Below, piece after piece: positions 48,013-58,944 of a stretch of DNA of 64,000 nt; the first letter of the stretch is position 1; the number at the start of each line of letters is the position of its first letter. The stretch lies in the NCBI GenBank assembly GCA_009760855.2, contig WPIO01000009.1, positions 1,209,001 through 1,273,000 of the forward strand, given 5' to 3'. The translations under genes and the position numbers were made by a program. The notes below the pieces were generated by a model. The model was not told the origin of the DNA and ran no database searches. It worked only from the letters and a program-made list of their open reading frames with translations. Source of the stretch: Cristatella mucedo. Taxonomy: Eukaryota > Bryozoa > Phylactolaemata > Cristatellidae.

Positions 48013-48229
48013 TTTGCTCATGCTTAGTCCACTTTAGTTTCTTACACAGGCCTTAATATTGGAACTTGTTTTAAATCAAACAGTCTTTTGGAAATTTTCT
48101 CTTCAGAATCTAGTTGCATAGCTGTAATCTAGCCAACCTATAATATTTTAGGAAACCGTTCTTCAGCTAACATCTTTTAAGGCCACTAACTAGCTATAAA
48201 ATTACGAGGTAGCATGACTCAACAGATCA

Positions 48230-49080
48230 GATTTATAAACCAAGCAGTGAAGCGCAGCTTCCTCTGAGTAATTGCTTGGTATGCTTGAATAGTCCTTAAT
48301 TTTCTCTTGCATCCGGATACTATGCCTTAGATTGATAAAAAATTGATAGTTAGCGGGAATATGCAGTGCTTGGTGTAGTAAATTTATTTATTTCAGGTCA
48401 TTGTGGCGAACACGTATTGTCTCTGTTCCCGTTTTCTCAACTCGAAGCTGAGAAATTAATTGCATAGTTCTTAAAACAAAATGAATACTACTAGAAGCTT
48501 TAGAGACTCATCGTATGAGTTTACTCATTTAAATCGATGCTCTTGAGTCTCTCACCAATGTATGACCAAAAATATTGCAGCCTAATCTTTTCAATACCTA
48601 GACGAGATGTGACTTTCTGGAGAAGGGCTATGGTATTTGGCTTTCGTAGTTGCAAAACTCAAATAGTTGCTCTGGCGGAGACAGGCAAACGAATTGAGCA
48701 AGAATAGCAGCTATTAAAAAGTCACTCCGAAATTAAACATTACAGCCAAAAAAAATTGACCGATACCTTGGAAAAAATACTAATAGCCTTTGCACCATTG
48801 CAAAGGATGGTCACGACACAATTTTCTATTTTAATTTAAATACCAAGCAAAATAAGTGTTACTAACTCTTTGCTAAGTAACATATCTCTGATAGCTTGCG
48901 AATCTTCAACTAAAATTTAGCGGAAGATTTATTTTGTACCGTCGTGCATATCGACTTTTTCTTTCACCTGTTCCGAAATTTTTTAATTCAGCAGATATAA
49001 TGTATCCATGGTACAAATTGCTGACTACGACATCAGTAGGAAATAAGGGTTGACATTTAAGCAAATTAGGTTGACAGTAC
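48230..49080. other. No gene recognised
   Basis: AT-rich DNA without identified features; it lies between block A and the CRP-4 unit. Confidence 0.35.
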
Positions 49081-49699
49081 CAAAAATTACAGCTCCTCTG
49101 ATGCCATACAGTAGTCGCAATGCGGAGACTCACTTGAGAGTGGAAGTATAAATGTATACTGGATTGTTAAAGCAATAGACTTGCGTTACGTAGGAACATG
49201 CATTGAATTCTAGCTAGCGACCAAAAGTTACTTAATTTGTGCAAGGAATTCAGAAACAAATATTCGAAGACAGCTTGCCTTCATCTGCCGAGGAGAGTTC
49301 AAGATCACGTGTATATAATCAGCTCTCCAATAGCATATTGAAACTATTTTTGGTGCCAGCCCGGCAGCTGTAATAATAATAATAATCTTTCGTATAGTCA
49401 TATAAAAGAACTATATGACCTTTTCAGAAACTTGCAGGTGCTGTACCTCATTAGTTTAGCAGTACAATACAAAGATAATGAAAGCATAACGTTAGAGAAC
49501 GAAAGAAAAAATTAAAACAATAAAACTCTCAGAATTAGGTTTCACAAGTTCTTATAATATCAATATACACAATCCAGGATTAAAAAGATGCGTTTGACTC
49601 TGAATAGCAAGTCCAAGACTTTCACCCGTGTTCCGTGAGTGGTTGATGGATAGGGATGTGTTTAGTAAAACATACCGAGTTAACAGTGTTTGCACTTGA

Positions 49700-49705
49700 T
49701 TTATT
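49700..49705 (-). terminator. Possible polyadenylation signal of CRP-4
   Basis: AATAAA followed by tcaagtgc on the minus strand, close to the aaatcaagc context behind CRP-1 and CRP-2. The signal is shifted by some bases relative to them. Confidence 0.45.
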
Positions 49706-49872
49706 TGTTAAACGTTGTGCCTTAACATGGGTCAAATGAAGTCTCGTAATGGTCATTATGGGTTCGCACAATTCTGCTAGTTTCTTCTTCGTTCCTCCAT
49801 AATGACACCGTCACGAGCTCTGGCAAATGGAGATATTAGAAAAAGCTAACTTGGTGCAACGTCATCTCGATC

Positions 49873-50073
49873 TTAGTAAATGCGGCCACGAATCATGGAC
49901 AATTCGCGTGAATAGTGACACCTACACACATGACGTCCTGATGAGTTAGGTCGACACAAACCGTGACTTCATGGGCAGTAGCTGCAATCTTCAGAAGTCT
50001 GGCAAAAATCACCATCTACTGCCGCATATGCTCCAAGAACGGCAATAATGGCAACTAATGGGACCACCTTCAT
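49873..50073 (-). pseudogene. CRP-4, cysteine-rich peptide gene with premature stop
   Basis: The frame begins MKVVPLVAIIAVLGAYA, a good signal peptide, and has the first three family cysteines at residues 24, 30 and 33. A TGA then replaces codon 35, where CRP-1 has AGA. Downstream of the stop the same frame still shows the other three cysteines at family spacing and ends normally at 49873, so one base change accounts for the break. The lesion looks recent compared with CRP-3. The upstream acceptor (gcttttag at 50174) and first exon are conserved. It could also be a stop polymorphism or a sequencing error. The unbroken product cannot be made from this sequence. Confidence 0.65.
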
Positions 50074-50173
50074 TTCGAAGTGCTTAAAACAGGCACACAG
50101 GGATTTTGAAACTTGGTCCTTTAGAAATCGGCGATTGAATTGTGCGGGAAAAGTCGCTATTCCGTGATCACTC

Positions 50174-50595
50174 CTAAAAGCAAAAATTCAGGTAAAACAC
50201 TTGATACTCACTGGTTAAAGCTCAGGTAGCTGTACTAAAAATATAAGATACTGATTTTTGATTGCAATTTAAGCAGCAATAAATTGATCGTATTTGACTT
50301 GCTACTAAGTAAAAAATCAGATAGAGCATGTGCATATTCTCCAAAATTTAATTTACAAATTCAATGGAGCTTAAAATTTAGGTAAAATCGCAATATGGTT
50401 AAATTTAAAATAAGATACATTATTGCATAATTAATCCAGCTACTTTCTCAGTGTTATCTTCCACAAACTAGATATATCGGCTAATAAGAGAGGGCAGCGG
50501 CTAGAGGTAAATGAGTGTAGCCTGTGCCTCGTCTTGCTGCAAACTTCCAATGAACTTACTTTCGTAATAGTACGAAAATAATTGCTTATTCTTAC
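50174..50595 (-). other. Predicted intron of CRP-4
   Basis: Donor GTAAGA at 50595 and acceptor TTTTAG at 50174 on the minus strand, aligned with CRP-1. About 420 bases, the shortest of the three. Confidence 0.45.
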
Positions 50596-51140
50596 CTTCG
50601 ATGAAGATGTGACGTCATGAGTTAGGACTCCCTCAAAGATTAGGAGGCTGTGATGAAAAGACCCGAATCAGCGAGCTACAAGCAATGCCAGGCCTACCAG
50701 ATGAATGCGAATTAAGTAGGCGCAAGTTTGGTAAGCAATACTTCAACTTTGCCCCTGGTAATGGTCTCCTCACTGATAATTAGATTACCAGCGAAGCACA
50801 CTGCCTTGGAATTTTCCCAGGCATATAGAATTAGCAGCAAATGTAAGCCTGATAGTCTACTCTTGTTTCGTCCAGGCAACGCTTAGGCTGTCACTCTTAT
50901 CTCACGAGCTCAATTCAAAGATTAAGATAAGAGGGAATACAGAAATTTCTATGACTGGAGAAAATTGGTGGTGATCTGTGTTGACCAATACTCTGAAAGA
51001 GATACGGAGGCTATTGCCAAAAAAGGGTATTCATAGCAGGTCAATGATGCAGCCTTGGCCAATTACATGCCGATAATTTGTAGTCCGAATAAATAAAAAT
51101 ACTAGACGACATAACTGTTAAGCAGCCAGCTGCTGCATAA
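50470..51140. repeat. Conserved promoter-side flank of CRP-4
   Basis: Aligned with 5720-6460 and 22705-23560. Key shared strings are gtgatgaaaagac, gataattagattaccag, ccttggccaatta and agtccgaata. Confidence 0.6.
50596..50700 (-). other. Predicted non-coding exon 1 of CRP-4
   Basis: Matches 5894-5995 and 22844-22945; ends catcgaag then GTAAGA on the minus strand. The upstream limit is estimated. Confidence 0.45.
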
Positions 51141-51365
51141 TCCTGCTAGATACTTGAACTGTGACAAGTCTTGTTAGAATTTGTTGAAGATACTTGAAGC
51201 AGGTCCTCTAAACTACCTCAAATTTATACTGGAAACCTGAAAATTTAGGTTTACTGTAAATCTTCCTTATTTATGTAAACTTTCTAAGCAACTAAAAAGA
51301 CACTGGCACAAAAGTTGCAGACCATATTAAATAATATATTGAAGCTTAACACAAAGTTGTTACAT

Positions 51366-51503
51366 TTCAGTCTAGTTTTCTACCTAACTGCAACTCACAG
51401 CCGGCATTGCTTCGGGTGAATAACAATCATTTTAGGAATTCGGACTTAGATAGAGTATTTCTACTGCTTTCGCTTGCCATTTCAGCTAATCATTTGATAA
51501 TGT
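51366..51503 (+). mobile_element. Old LINE-1 copy, left part, interrupted
   Basis: It aligns with the LINE-1 palm start (ggcattgcttcgggt, gaattcggacttagatagagta). It stops at tttgataatgtc, where a minus-strand LINE-1 is inserted, and continues at about 55040. Confidence 0.65.
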
Positions 51504-51504
51504 C

Positions 51505-54500
51505 TAATAATAATAATAATAATTCACTGGTTAAAGCGCCCTCAGAGAACTTAATCTCTCTCTAGGCGCTTTACATTTGCTGTAAAGTGAAATGCAATTG
51601 AATGGTAAGTAAAATAATGCTTGAAAAAAACAAATGAAATGAATAACATGGTTACGGGTGACATGCACAGGGTCAGCATGCCAATGTGGTTAGTGGCACC
51701 ATGCACAGTGTCAGCACGCAATAGCACATCAAGGACAAATCACAGGGACCCACTAAATGCTGTCCTAAATAGATGTGTTTTTAGGTTCCTTTTAAATGTG
51801 GTCAGGTCGGGGGATGTTCTGACGCAGGTCGGAAGGGGGTTCCAGGCTTTGGGAGCATACGAGCTAAATGCACGGTCTCCAAAGGATTTAAGGTTTGTAT
51901 GAGGTATTTCTAGACTGTTGGATTCCGAAAAGCAGGTGGTACGATGCTTAGCCTGATGAGGTAGTATATCTGAGAGATAGGCTGGAGCCATAGAATGCAG
52001 GGACCTAAAAGTGAAGGACAAAACCTTGAAGTCAATCCGTTGCTTGACTGGTAGCCAGTGCAGGTCGGCGAGAAGTGGAGTAATGTGGCAAGTGCGACGC
52101 TCACGACAGACAAGCCTAGCTGCAGAGTTTTGCACCAGCTGCAATCGCCTGATCGCACATGCTGGTAGGCCAGTGAGCAGTGAATTGTAGAAGTCGAGAA
52201 GAGATGTCACGAATGCATGGACCAACTTGGACGTGGTATTTTTATCTAAACAGGCCCGAATTTTAGCAATGTTATGAAGCTGAAAATAGGCTGATTTGAC
52301 TGTGGAGCTGATGTGGTCGTCTAACGAGAGGTCGCTTTGGAATATGACACCTAGATTTCGAGCTGATTCAACTGGAGATATGCTGGTAGAGCCAATTTTG
52401 AGAGTCAGCCTTTCCAACCTCTGGATCACACTGGGTTTGCCCATAACTAGGAAGTTAGTTTTATCATAATTAATTTTTAGAAAATTTGCTGCCATCCATG
52501 TGCGGATGTCATCAATGCATGCAGCTAGTGAGTTGAGAGAATTTGAGGTGCTCGAAGGCTGGGAGGGATCAAAGCAAAGGTACAAATGAGTGTCATCTGC
52601 ATAGAAGTGAAAGCCTAGATTGTGCTTGGCAATCACATCAGCAAGAGGGAGAGTATAAACCGTGAAAAGAACTGGACCAAGCACGGAGCCCTGAGGTACT
52701 CCATATTTTAGAGGTACTTCAGATGATCTTTCTCCATTCACGTCAATACTCTGGAGTCTCCCTCTGAGGTATGACCTGAACCACTGCAGAGCAGTGCCAG
52801 TGATGCCCAGGCGAGATGAGAGGCACTCTAGAAGAACTTTGTGATCGATGGTATCAAAAGCTGCCGAAAGATCAAGCAAAACAAGCAGAGACACTCCACC
52901 CATGTCTGCATTCCTAAGTAGGTCGTTGTATACCCGAAGCAATACGGATTCTGTGGAGTGATTAGCTCTAAAGCCAGACTGGAACTTACTAGCAAGGTGT
53001 GAGGTTTTGATATACGAGTTCAGCTGGTCCGCCACGACCCGTTCGAGTGTCTGTGATAGGAACGGTAGAAGGGAAACTGGGCGGTAGTTGCTCAAGTTCT
53101 CTTGGTCAAGTGTAGCTTTCTTGCGAAGTGGCCTGACTGCAGCTTTTTTTAAAGGTGCTGTGACATGAACTGAGGCTAATGACATATTAATTATGTTAGT
53201 TATGCATGGCAGCAGCAGATCAATGCAATGTAGGAGCAGGACAGTAGGAATAGGGTCCAGAGGACTTGTTGTCTTCTTGGATTGAGATACGAACTTTAGG
53301 ACTAGATCACTAGTGACCTGCTTAAATGCAGACATTGAGGTGCTGCCAGGAATCGAGGAACAGCATTCTAGTGGGGAGGTTGTCATCGCAGGGATGGATT
53401 CCCTGATTTTGTCTATCCTCTGCACAAAGAATCGAGAGAAGCGATCGGCTAGATCATCATTAGGATCATCAGGTAATGAGCTAATCTGGGAAAGGTTGAG
53501 GAGATGGTTTATTGTCAACATCAGCATTTCTGGGTTGTGCATCTGTGATTCAACAATGTTTTTATAAAAACCAGACTTAGCCTTTGCTAGGATCGATTGG
53601 TACGACCTACAGTAGGCTTCATATGCCTGTCGATGGACAGTTAGTCCGGATCTTTTATATGCTTTTTCAAGCTTTCGTTTAGTAGACTTGGCTAGTTTAA
53701 TGTTTGCGGTAAACCATAGGCCATCTGGGCGGGGGCGCACAGTGCGCTTTGTCAGAGGGGCAAACTCGTCTAGCGTGTCAGCCAGTGTCGTGTTAAAGCT
53801 ATCTACCAATGATGACAGATCGGAGGGAGGATTGAGCAGCAGAGGTGAAGCAGATATTCTCGCACGGACAGCATCGATGTCAAGGGTCTTGTGGTTTCGC
53901 GATTCACAGGTTATTTTAGAGGAGGATGTGGGCACACACTGTATATTGAATGGAATCTGCATGCGGTCAGATAAGCATGATTTGGTAATAATTGGTGATG
54001 ACAACGTGCAGTTAAATGAGAAAATCTGGTCGAGTGTGTGACCCTTGATGTGGGTAGGGCCATACACATGAGCCACAAGAAACAATGAGTCAGTCAATCC
54101 ACGAAATTCGGTGCTGAAAGCGTCAGATAAGTTATCAAAGTGAACGTTGAAATCACCCATTACGAGGAAGGATCGATTCCTTGCACACAGAATCAAAATG
54201 AGATCGGAGAAATCTGAGATAAAGGAGGATTTGGTACCTGGTGGGCGATAGACTACTGCCACTATCGGTGGCTTGTTTTCGGGTGAGACCAAGACAATTG
54301 ATTCAAAAGACTGCTTCGAGGGTACTGCAAATGGTTTGAAGTTGAATTTCGAGCGCACGACAATAGCAACTCCACCTCCGGTTTTGATTGATCTAGGGGT
54401 CTGAAAGAACGAGAAACTAGATGGAGTTGCGTCTTTAATTGTCCGACCGTTTATCGATTTTAGCCAAGTTTCAGTTAGGGCGAGCAGGTCGATACCATTT

Positions 54501-55035
54501 TCAGAAATAAGGTTGCTTATTACTAGAGGTTTATTGCAAATTGAGCGAGGATTCCAAAGGCAAGCGTTAAGTCTGGCCGATGGGGTTACAACAGGCTTGA
54601 TGACCACTAAGTTTGAGGAATTTACAGTGACGCATGTGGGGGAGCGTGCTGAGCGGTTCGAGACAATGCTAGGAATACCGAACGAGCTGGTACTCAGCTT
54701 GCTGGTTCCGCCCAACGAGCGGCGTCTGAGCTGGCGGTTCCGACCACTGAGGCGGCTACGGGACGCTTTTCTTTTTTTAATGCATAGTTCATGAATCTTA
54801 GCAACAACATTAATATCTAGGAATGCATTTGATATGCGACGACGAAGCGATAACAGCTGCTGACGATCATAACTAACAAGCAGGTTACTAGCCGCCGGCG
54901 TAGCTAAGGCAGCCGCCAGCGTGGGAGACCCAGCAGCCCGAAGCGATAAGCGTTTAGATGTCCATAGGCACGTAATTTCTTAAGCGCTACGGTCACATAA
55001 CAATCAGAATAACTTTAAACAGGTCTTATCTGTGT
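51505..55035 (-). mobile_element. LINE-1, most complete copy, nested in older copy
   Basis: It runs from a (TAA)n tail at 51505 to about 55035 and is inserted in an older plus-strand LINE-1. It carries a roughly 230-base 3' UTR, a 3.2-kb open frame with endonuclease and reverse transcriptase, and a short 5' part. That 5' part is also recognisable in the copy at 30850-32430, so at least some 5' sequence is genuine family sequence. Possible target repeat: tgtct on both sides. The family belongs with CR1/L2-type non-LTR elements by its domain order and motifs; finer placement needs a tree. Confidence 0.9.
51740..54715 (-). CDS. LINE-1 ORF2-like protein: endonuclease and reverse transcriptase
   Basis: 991 codons are open from a TTG at 54715. 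The frame continues open upstream to 54979 without any ATG, so the true start is lost or lies in a missing 5' part. The N-terminal AP-type endonuclease shows N55, TETW (81-84), YRPPG (156-160), GDFN (187-190) and TLDQIF (227-232). The final motif, however, is SDR (249-251) where SDH is expected. The catalytic His is missing and nicking is probably lost. The reverse transcriptase has NYRPVS (543-548), motif A with D615, PQG (674-676) and YADD (705-708). The C-terminal region has HWLPVKQRID. By family role it would nick chromosomal DNA and reverse transcribe its RNA there. Reverse transcriptase looks intact, endonuclease does not. Confidence 0.85.
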   Translation of the reverse strand: MGGTSKLSTSSFGIPSIVSNRSARSPTCVTVNSSNLVVIKPVVTPSARLNACLWNPRSICNKPLVISNLISENGIDLLALTETWLKSINGRTIKDATPSSFSFFQTPRSIKTGGGVAIVVRSKFNFKPFAVPSKQSFESIVLVSPENKPPIVAVVYRPPGTKSSFISDFSDLILILCARNRSFLVMGDFNVHFDNLSDAFSTEFRGLTDSLFLVAHVYGPTHIKGHTLDQIFSFNCTLSSPIITKSCLSDRMQIPFNIQCVPTSSSKITCESRNHKTLDIDAVRARISASPLLLNPPSDLSSLVDSFNTTLADTLDEFAPLTKRTVRPRPDGLWFTANIKLAKSTKRKLEKAYKRSGLTVHRQAYEAYCRSYQSILAKAKSGFYKNIVESQMHNPEMLMLTINHLLNLSQISSLPDDPNDDLADRFSRFFVQRIDKIRESIPAMTTSPLECCSSIPGSTSMSAFKQVTSDLVLKFVSQSKKTTSPLDPIPTVLLLHCIDLLLPCITNIINMSLASVHVTAPLKKAAVRPLRKKATLDQENLSNYRPVSLLPFLSQTLERVVADQLNSYIKTSHLASKFQSGFRANHSTESVLLRVYNDLLRNADMGGVSLLVLLDLSAAFDTIDHKVLLECLSSRLGITGTALQWFRSYLRGRLQSIDVNGERSSEVPLKYGVPQGSVLGPVLFTVYTLPLADVIAKHNLGFHFYADDTHLYLCFDPSQPSSTSNSLNSLAACIDDIRTWMAANFLKINYDKTNFLVMGKPSVIQRLERLTLKIGSTSISPVESARNLGVIFQSDLSLDDHISSTVKSAYFQLHNIAKIRACLDKNTTSKLVHAFVTSLLDFYNSLLTGLPACAIRRLQLVQNSAARLVCRERRTCHITPLLADLHWLPVKQRIDFKVLSFTFRSLHSMAPAYLSDILPHQAKHRTTCFSESNSLEIPHTNLKSFGDRAFSSYAPKAWNPLPTCVRTSPDLTTFKRNLKTHLFRTAFSGSL

Positions 55036-55039
55036 CTAC

Positions 55040-56160
55040 CACAAAGTACTATGATAGCACCTCTCATAGTAGCTAGTGCCTACCTGATACTTTACTGGAA
55101 AGTTTCAGAACCAATCTTAGCAGGAGATTGAAGAGTATTTGCGTGAAAGGAATGAGAAAACCACGAGAGAACATTAAAGTATTGCGAACCAGAGGTGTAC
55201 ATGCTTGCGCCGGGTATTTTCAATGTTTAACCCTCCCTCTTGCCGATGTGATTTCCAGTCACCAACCAGGTTTTCACCTCAATGGAGATGAAACTCAGTC
55301 GTACCTTTGCTTTGATCATTCCCAGCCCCCAGAACGTCGAATTCTCTTAATTCAATTTTTTCAAGTACTGACCCACATATTAATTGCTGCAAACTATCTT
55401 ATACTACAATCAAGTCTGCCTACTTTCAGCTACATAAAATTGCTAGAATTCGAGCTTGCTTAGACGGGGATGCAACGTCTACCTTCCGACTCTACTTCTG
55501 TAACACTGCTTGCTGGTCAACAGGAGCGTGAGATCAGGTGTGCAAAGTCGGTACAAACCTAACCAGCTCGGCATGTCTGTCAGTCTGTCAAGAGGGTAGC
55601 AGGTGACATGTCACGCCACAACTCGCTGACCAGTACTGGCTGCCAGTCAAGCAGCACATCGACTCTAAGGTTCTATCCATCACTTTTGGAACTCCACATT
55701 GTTTCACGAAAGCCCAACTATCTGATACTCACCCACATGGTTAGGCATTGTACCAAGCGTACATCTGAATCTAATAATTTAGACCCAGTTCTTCCAAAAC
55801 TCAAGTACTTTGGAGACGTTGCTTTTAGCTTGCAAGAAACCACAGCGTGAAACCTACTCCTGACTCACATCCCCTGAATTGGCTTTTCATAAAGAGGCTT
55901 AAACGAATTTAGTTATTTCAGAATTTAGCGAGTTCATATGATTCCTCATGTATGTGCTTATTTGTCCCAAAAGTGTTCTTGCTGCTAGTAAAGCTATGTG
56001 CATGCGACCGTTTGCATGCTACCACTAACAATGCTAAATTCACCATCACTGAACAGTCTACCACTAAACATGCTATCAGGCTAGTTTTTCAGCATAGGTA
56101 ATGTGCCTAGATAGCCATGAAGTTCTATGAGAGCGCTATTTAAATTTAGTAATTTAATAA
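55040..56160 (+). mobile_element. Old LINE-1 copy, right part
   Basis: Continuation of 51366-51503. Palm to C-terminal coding traces occur in several frames (LPLADV and GFHLNGDET, where the YADD is destroyed; then WLPV-region and FGDVAFSL). It ends in a worn 3' end (gtgcctagatag, agttctatgagagcgct) and a decayed TAA tract near 56150. Confidence 0.75.
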
Positions 56161-56621
56161 TTTCCAATACTATGGAGCCTCGAGGTCAAGTTTGTCTGCA
56201 GAAGCATAGCAAGAGAAATAAATTGATACTGCATCAATGTTACAGGTGTATGCTCTGTTGTGTTAAACTTTATCACTGGTCATATCAATGGTACAGTGAA
56301 TGCTAAAACGCAGGGCAAATAAAAACTAACCCTAGTACCTGAAGCTGACATCCATTATAGGCAAATATTTTGCATGAGAACTCACAATTACCAAAACTAG
56401 AGTTACACTTTTTCTGAAAAACGTCACCAAAAAGGGAACACTTCTATGAAACCAGTCACGCAGCCGTGTTACGTTCTCCAAATGAACCTTAGAACAAGTC
56501 TTATTCGCAAGTAACAAACCATAAATAACATCACAACCTGAATCAAAGCCATTTCCCGTTTCTAATCGTGAGCTTGCATTTTTGTAAAGAGGGGGCTAAT
56601 AAGTTAAGCAATGTAATTCGG
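56161..56621. other. No gene recognised
   Basis: Between two LINE-1 copies. Nothing identified. Confidence 0.35.
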
Positions 56622-57658
56622 CTAATAATAATAATAATAATAATATTGCACTTGATAAAGCGCCCTCAGAGAACTTAATCTCTTTCTAGGCGCTTTACAT
56701 TTGCTGCAAAGTGATACGCAACAGAATAGTAAGTAAAATCATGCCTGAAAAACAAACAAAATGAATAACATGGTTAGGGGTTACATGCACTGGGTCAGCA
56801 TGCAAATGTGGTTAGTGGCAGCATGAACAGTGTCAGCACGCATAAGCACATCGAGGACGAATCACAAGGACCCACTAAATGCTGTCCTAAATAGGTATGT
56901 TTTTAAGTTTCTTTTAAATGTGGTCAGGTCAGGGGATTTTCTGATGCAGGTCGGGAGGGAGTTCCAGGCTGTGGGAGCATACGAGCTAAATGCACGGTCT
57001 CCAAAGGATTTAAGGTTTGTACTAGGTTTTTCTAGACTGTTGGATTCCGAAAAGCGAGTGGTACGATGCTTTGCCTGATGGGGTAGTATCTCTGAAAGAT
57101 AGGCTGGAGCCATATAATGAAGAGACCTAAAAGTGAGCGACAAAACCTTGAAGTCAATCCGTTGCTTGACTGGTAACCAGTGCAGGTCGGCGAGAAGTGG
57201 AGTAATGTGGCAACTGCGACGCTCACGACAGACAAGCCTAGCTGCAGAGTTTTGCACCAGCTGCAATCGCCTGATCGCACATGCTGGTAGGCCAGTAAGC
57301 AGTGAGTTGCAGAAGTCGAGACGAGATGTCACGAATGCATGGACCAACTTGGACGTGGTATCCTTATCTAAACAAGCCCTAATTTTAGCAATGTTATGAA
57401 GCTGAAAATAGGCTGATTTGACTGTGGAGCTGATGTGGTCGTCTAACGAAAGGTCGCTTTGGAATATGACACCTAGATTTCGAGCTGATGCAACTGGAGA
57501 TATGCTGGCAGAGCCAATTTTGAAAGTCAGCCTTTCCAATTTCTGAATAACACTAGGTTTGCCCATAACTAGTAAGTTAGTTTTATCATCGTTTAGTTTT
57601 AGAAAATTTGCTGCCATCCATGATCGGATGTCATCAATGCATGCAGCAAGTGAGTTGA
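56622..57658 (-). mobile_element. LINE-1 copy, 5'-truncated, recent
   Basis: Begins with TAATAATAATAATAATAATA and the inverse 3' end. Minus-strand coding is open over 251 codons (56862-57617), covering the region after the palm to the stop. It shares rare changes with 11398-12989, such as APTAWNSLPTCIR and LKTYLFRTAF, and so belongs to the same subfamily. It is 5'-truncated at 57658, before motif C. Confidence 0.9.
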
Positions 57659-58217
57659 TAATGATTTATGTTTATCACCGAGTAAAAGTTTTGTTCTTGT
57701 AATCAAAAACCAGTTGTATGGTTTTTTATTATACAATGCCGTGAAATAATCTAGCTGAAAATAATGGTGCCCTAGGATGTCAGATATGCAAAGTCTGTGA
57801 AGAACGGTTTGGGCAGGCTTCCAACAACATATAAAGACTACTATTTCCTTATATTAGAATCTGAACGCCCCAAAGAAATACCTTCATAATGCAGTCACAT
57901 GTATTGCATAGGTCGCCAAAGATTTTGGACTAGTAGGCAGTTTCAGTAGATCAAGAAGGCATACTAGGCCAGAAAAACCGAGCTCACTCCGATGCACCCC
58001 GGAGTGTGCGTGGTCTGACGAACAAACAAACAAAAAGCCACAGCTGATGCACAGACACGCACGACAATTATAAGGGGTAGACATTTATCACGCCAACCCG
58101 GCCATGCGCTTCTGTTTACACAAACACCTTAAATTAGTTCTAAAAATAAACATGGGCAGCAGTTTGAACTGCAACCAGTAGTAATGCAGAGGAACGAAAC
58201 CGCTAAAGTTCAGTTGC

Positions 58218-58316
58218 TAACCATTCGATCGTGCTTCTTTTGCAGCAAATGTATAGTGCTTAGAAAAAGTTTGAGTTCTCTCCAGGGCTCAATTTCGAAT
58301 GTATTATTTTTATTAC
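58218..58316 (+). mobile_element. LINE-1 3' tail fragment
   Basis: Contains ccattcgatcgtgcttc, gcagcaaatgtatagtgcttag, tgagttctctc and a TATTATTTTTATTA end: a worn LINE-1 3' UTR and tail. 57659-58217 has no recognised feature. Confidence 0.6.
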
Positions 58317-58429
58317 AACTATTGATTAGGCCGGATCCAACTACAAATAACTAGGGTGGCTTTAGGCCCGACTGGAGTGCTAGCTTGAGCCTATTAGGCA
58401 TAAAGGCTGGGTTTTGCTGACCTCTGCGT
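58316..58429 (+). repeat. Dispersed repeat, copy 1 (pairs with 58662-58768)
   Basis: Relatively GC-rich unit beginning acaactattgattaggc, with ggatcca, ggagtgctagc, cctattaggcataaaggc and ctgacctctg. It matches 58662-58768 in order. Might be a SINE or miniature transposon; no clear termini. Confidence 0.6.
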
Positions 58430-58661
58430 TTATAATTTCTTGCACAAATCCGTCACGGCTAAGGGCTGCTGCCGCTAGCCGTGCCCAAAGCTAAGTCACA
58501 GTTCCAAAATGCGAAACGCACCAGACAAAATCAAGCACAATAACAGCATGCTCTCAACTCGAAGCAAATATCGGCCGAGAGTCGGATAGTGCCTCGGAAA
58601 CTCGTTAGTTAGGATACTGGCAAGTCAAAGAACCACTGCAATTAAAGTAAAGACAATCACG

Positions 58662-58768
58662 ACAACTCAATTAGGCTGGATCCATCGATCAATAACCACA
58701 GGGCCGCTAGGCCACATTGGAGCACTAGCCGGATCTAGCCTAAAGGCCGCAGTTTGCCGGCCTCTGGG
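58662..58768 (+). repeat. Dispersed repeat, copy 2 (pairs with 58316-58429)
   Basis: Second copy about 345 bases on: acaactcaattaggctgg, atcaataacca, ggagcactagcc, cctaaaggccg and ccggcctctgg. Same strand as copy 1. Confidence 0.6.
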
Positions 58769-58944
58769 CTAGCAGCTTGTGGAGGGGCTGCAAAGCTAAC
58801 AGCTTACAAATTACGTAGTTGGTAATAGCGAAAACCTAAATTGGTCGGAAGTCGACCTTATTGGGTAGCAACGTTGGACCTAAGTATTGGATGATAACAG
58901 CTGAAACAAGCTCCGTATAGCCAGAGCACTTCTCTAATTTCTAG

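Larger units (their letters stand above)
44800..48220. repeat. Segmental duplication block A (pairs with 60150-63990)
   Basis: Landmarks shared in order with block B include ggccacctaa(t/g)aa, gagcttcgtccagc(g/a)tgctaaagtg, ttttcgtaagagg, gaacctattctcacac, ctgtcaaactcctga, gtgaagtccacatc and gtaatctagccaacctataat. Insertions unique to A (LINE-1 at 45913, 46634 and 47919) and to B (LINE-2 part, SINE-A at 63365) postdate the duplication. No host gene is visible. Confidence 0.75.

Noticed and set aside
49372-49385. LINE-1 insertion marked by TAATAATAATAATAATC in the 3' flank of CRP-4
   Set aside because: A TAA microsatellite without adjoining LINE-1 3' sequence; not enough to call an insertion.
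51740-54715. Large single-exon host gene
   Set aside because: The product is a LINE endonuclease-reverse transcriptase, and many partial copies of it are in the window.
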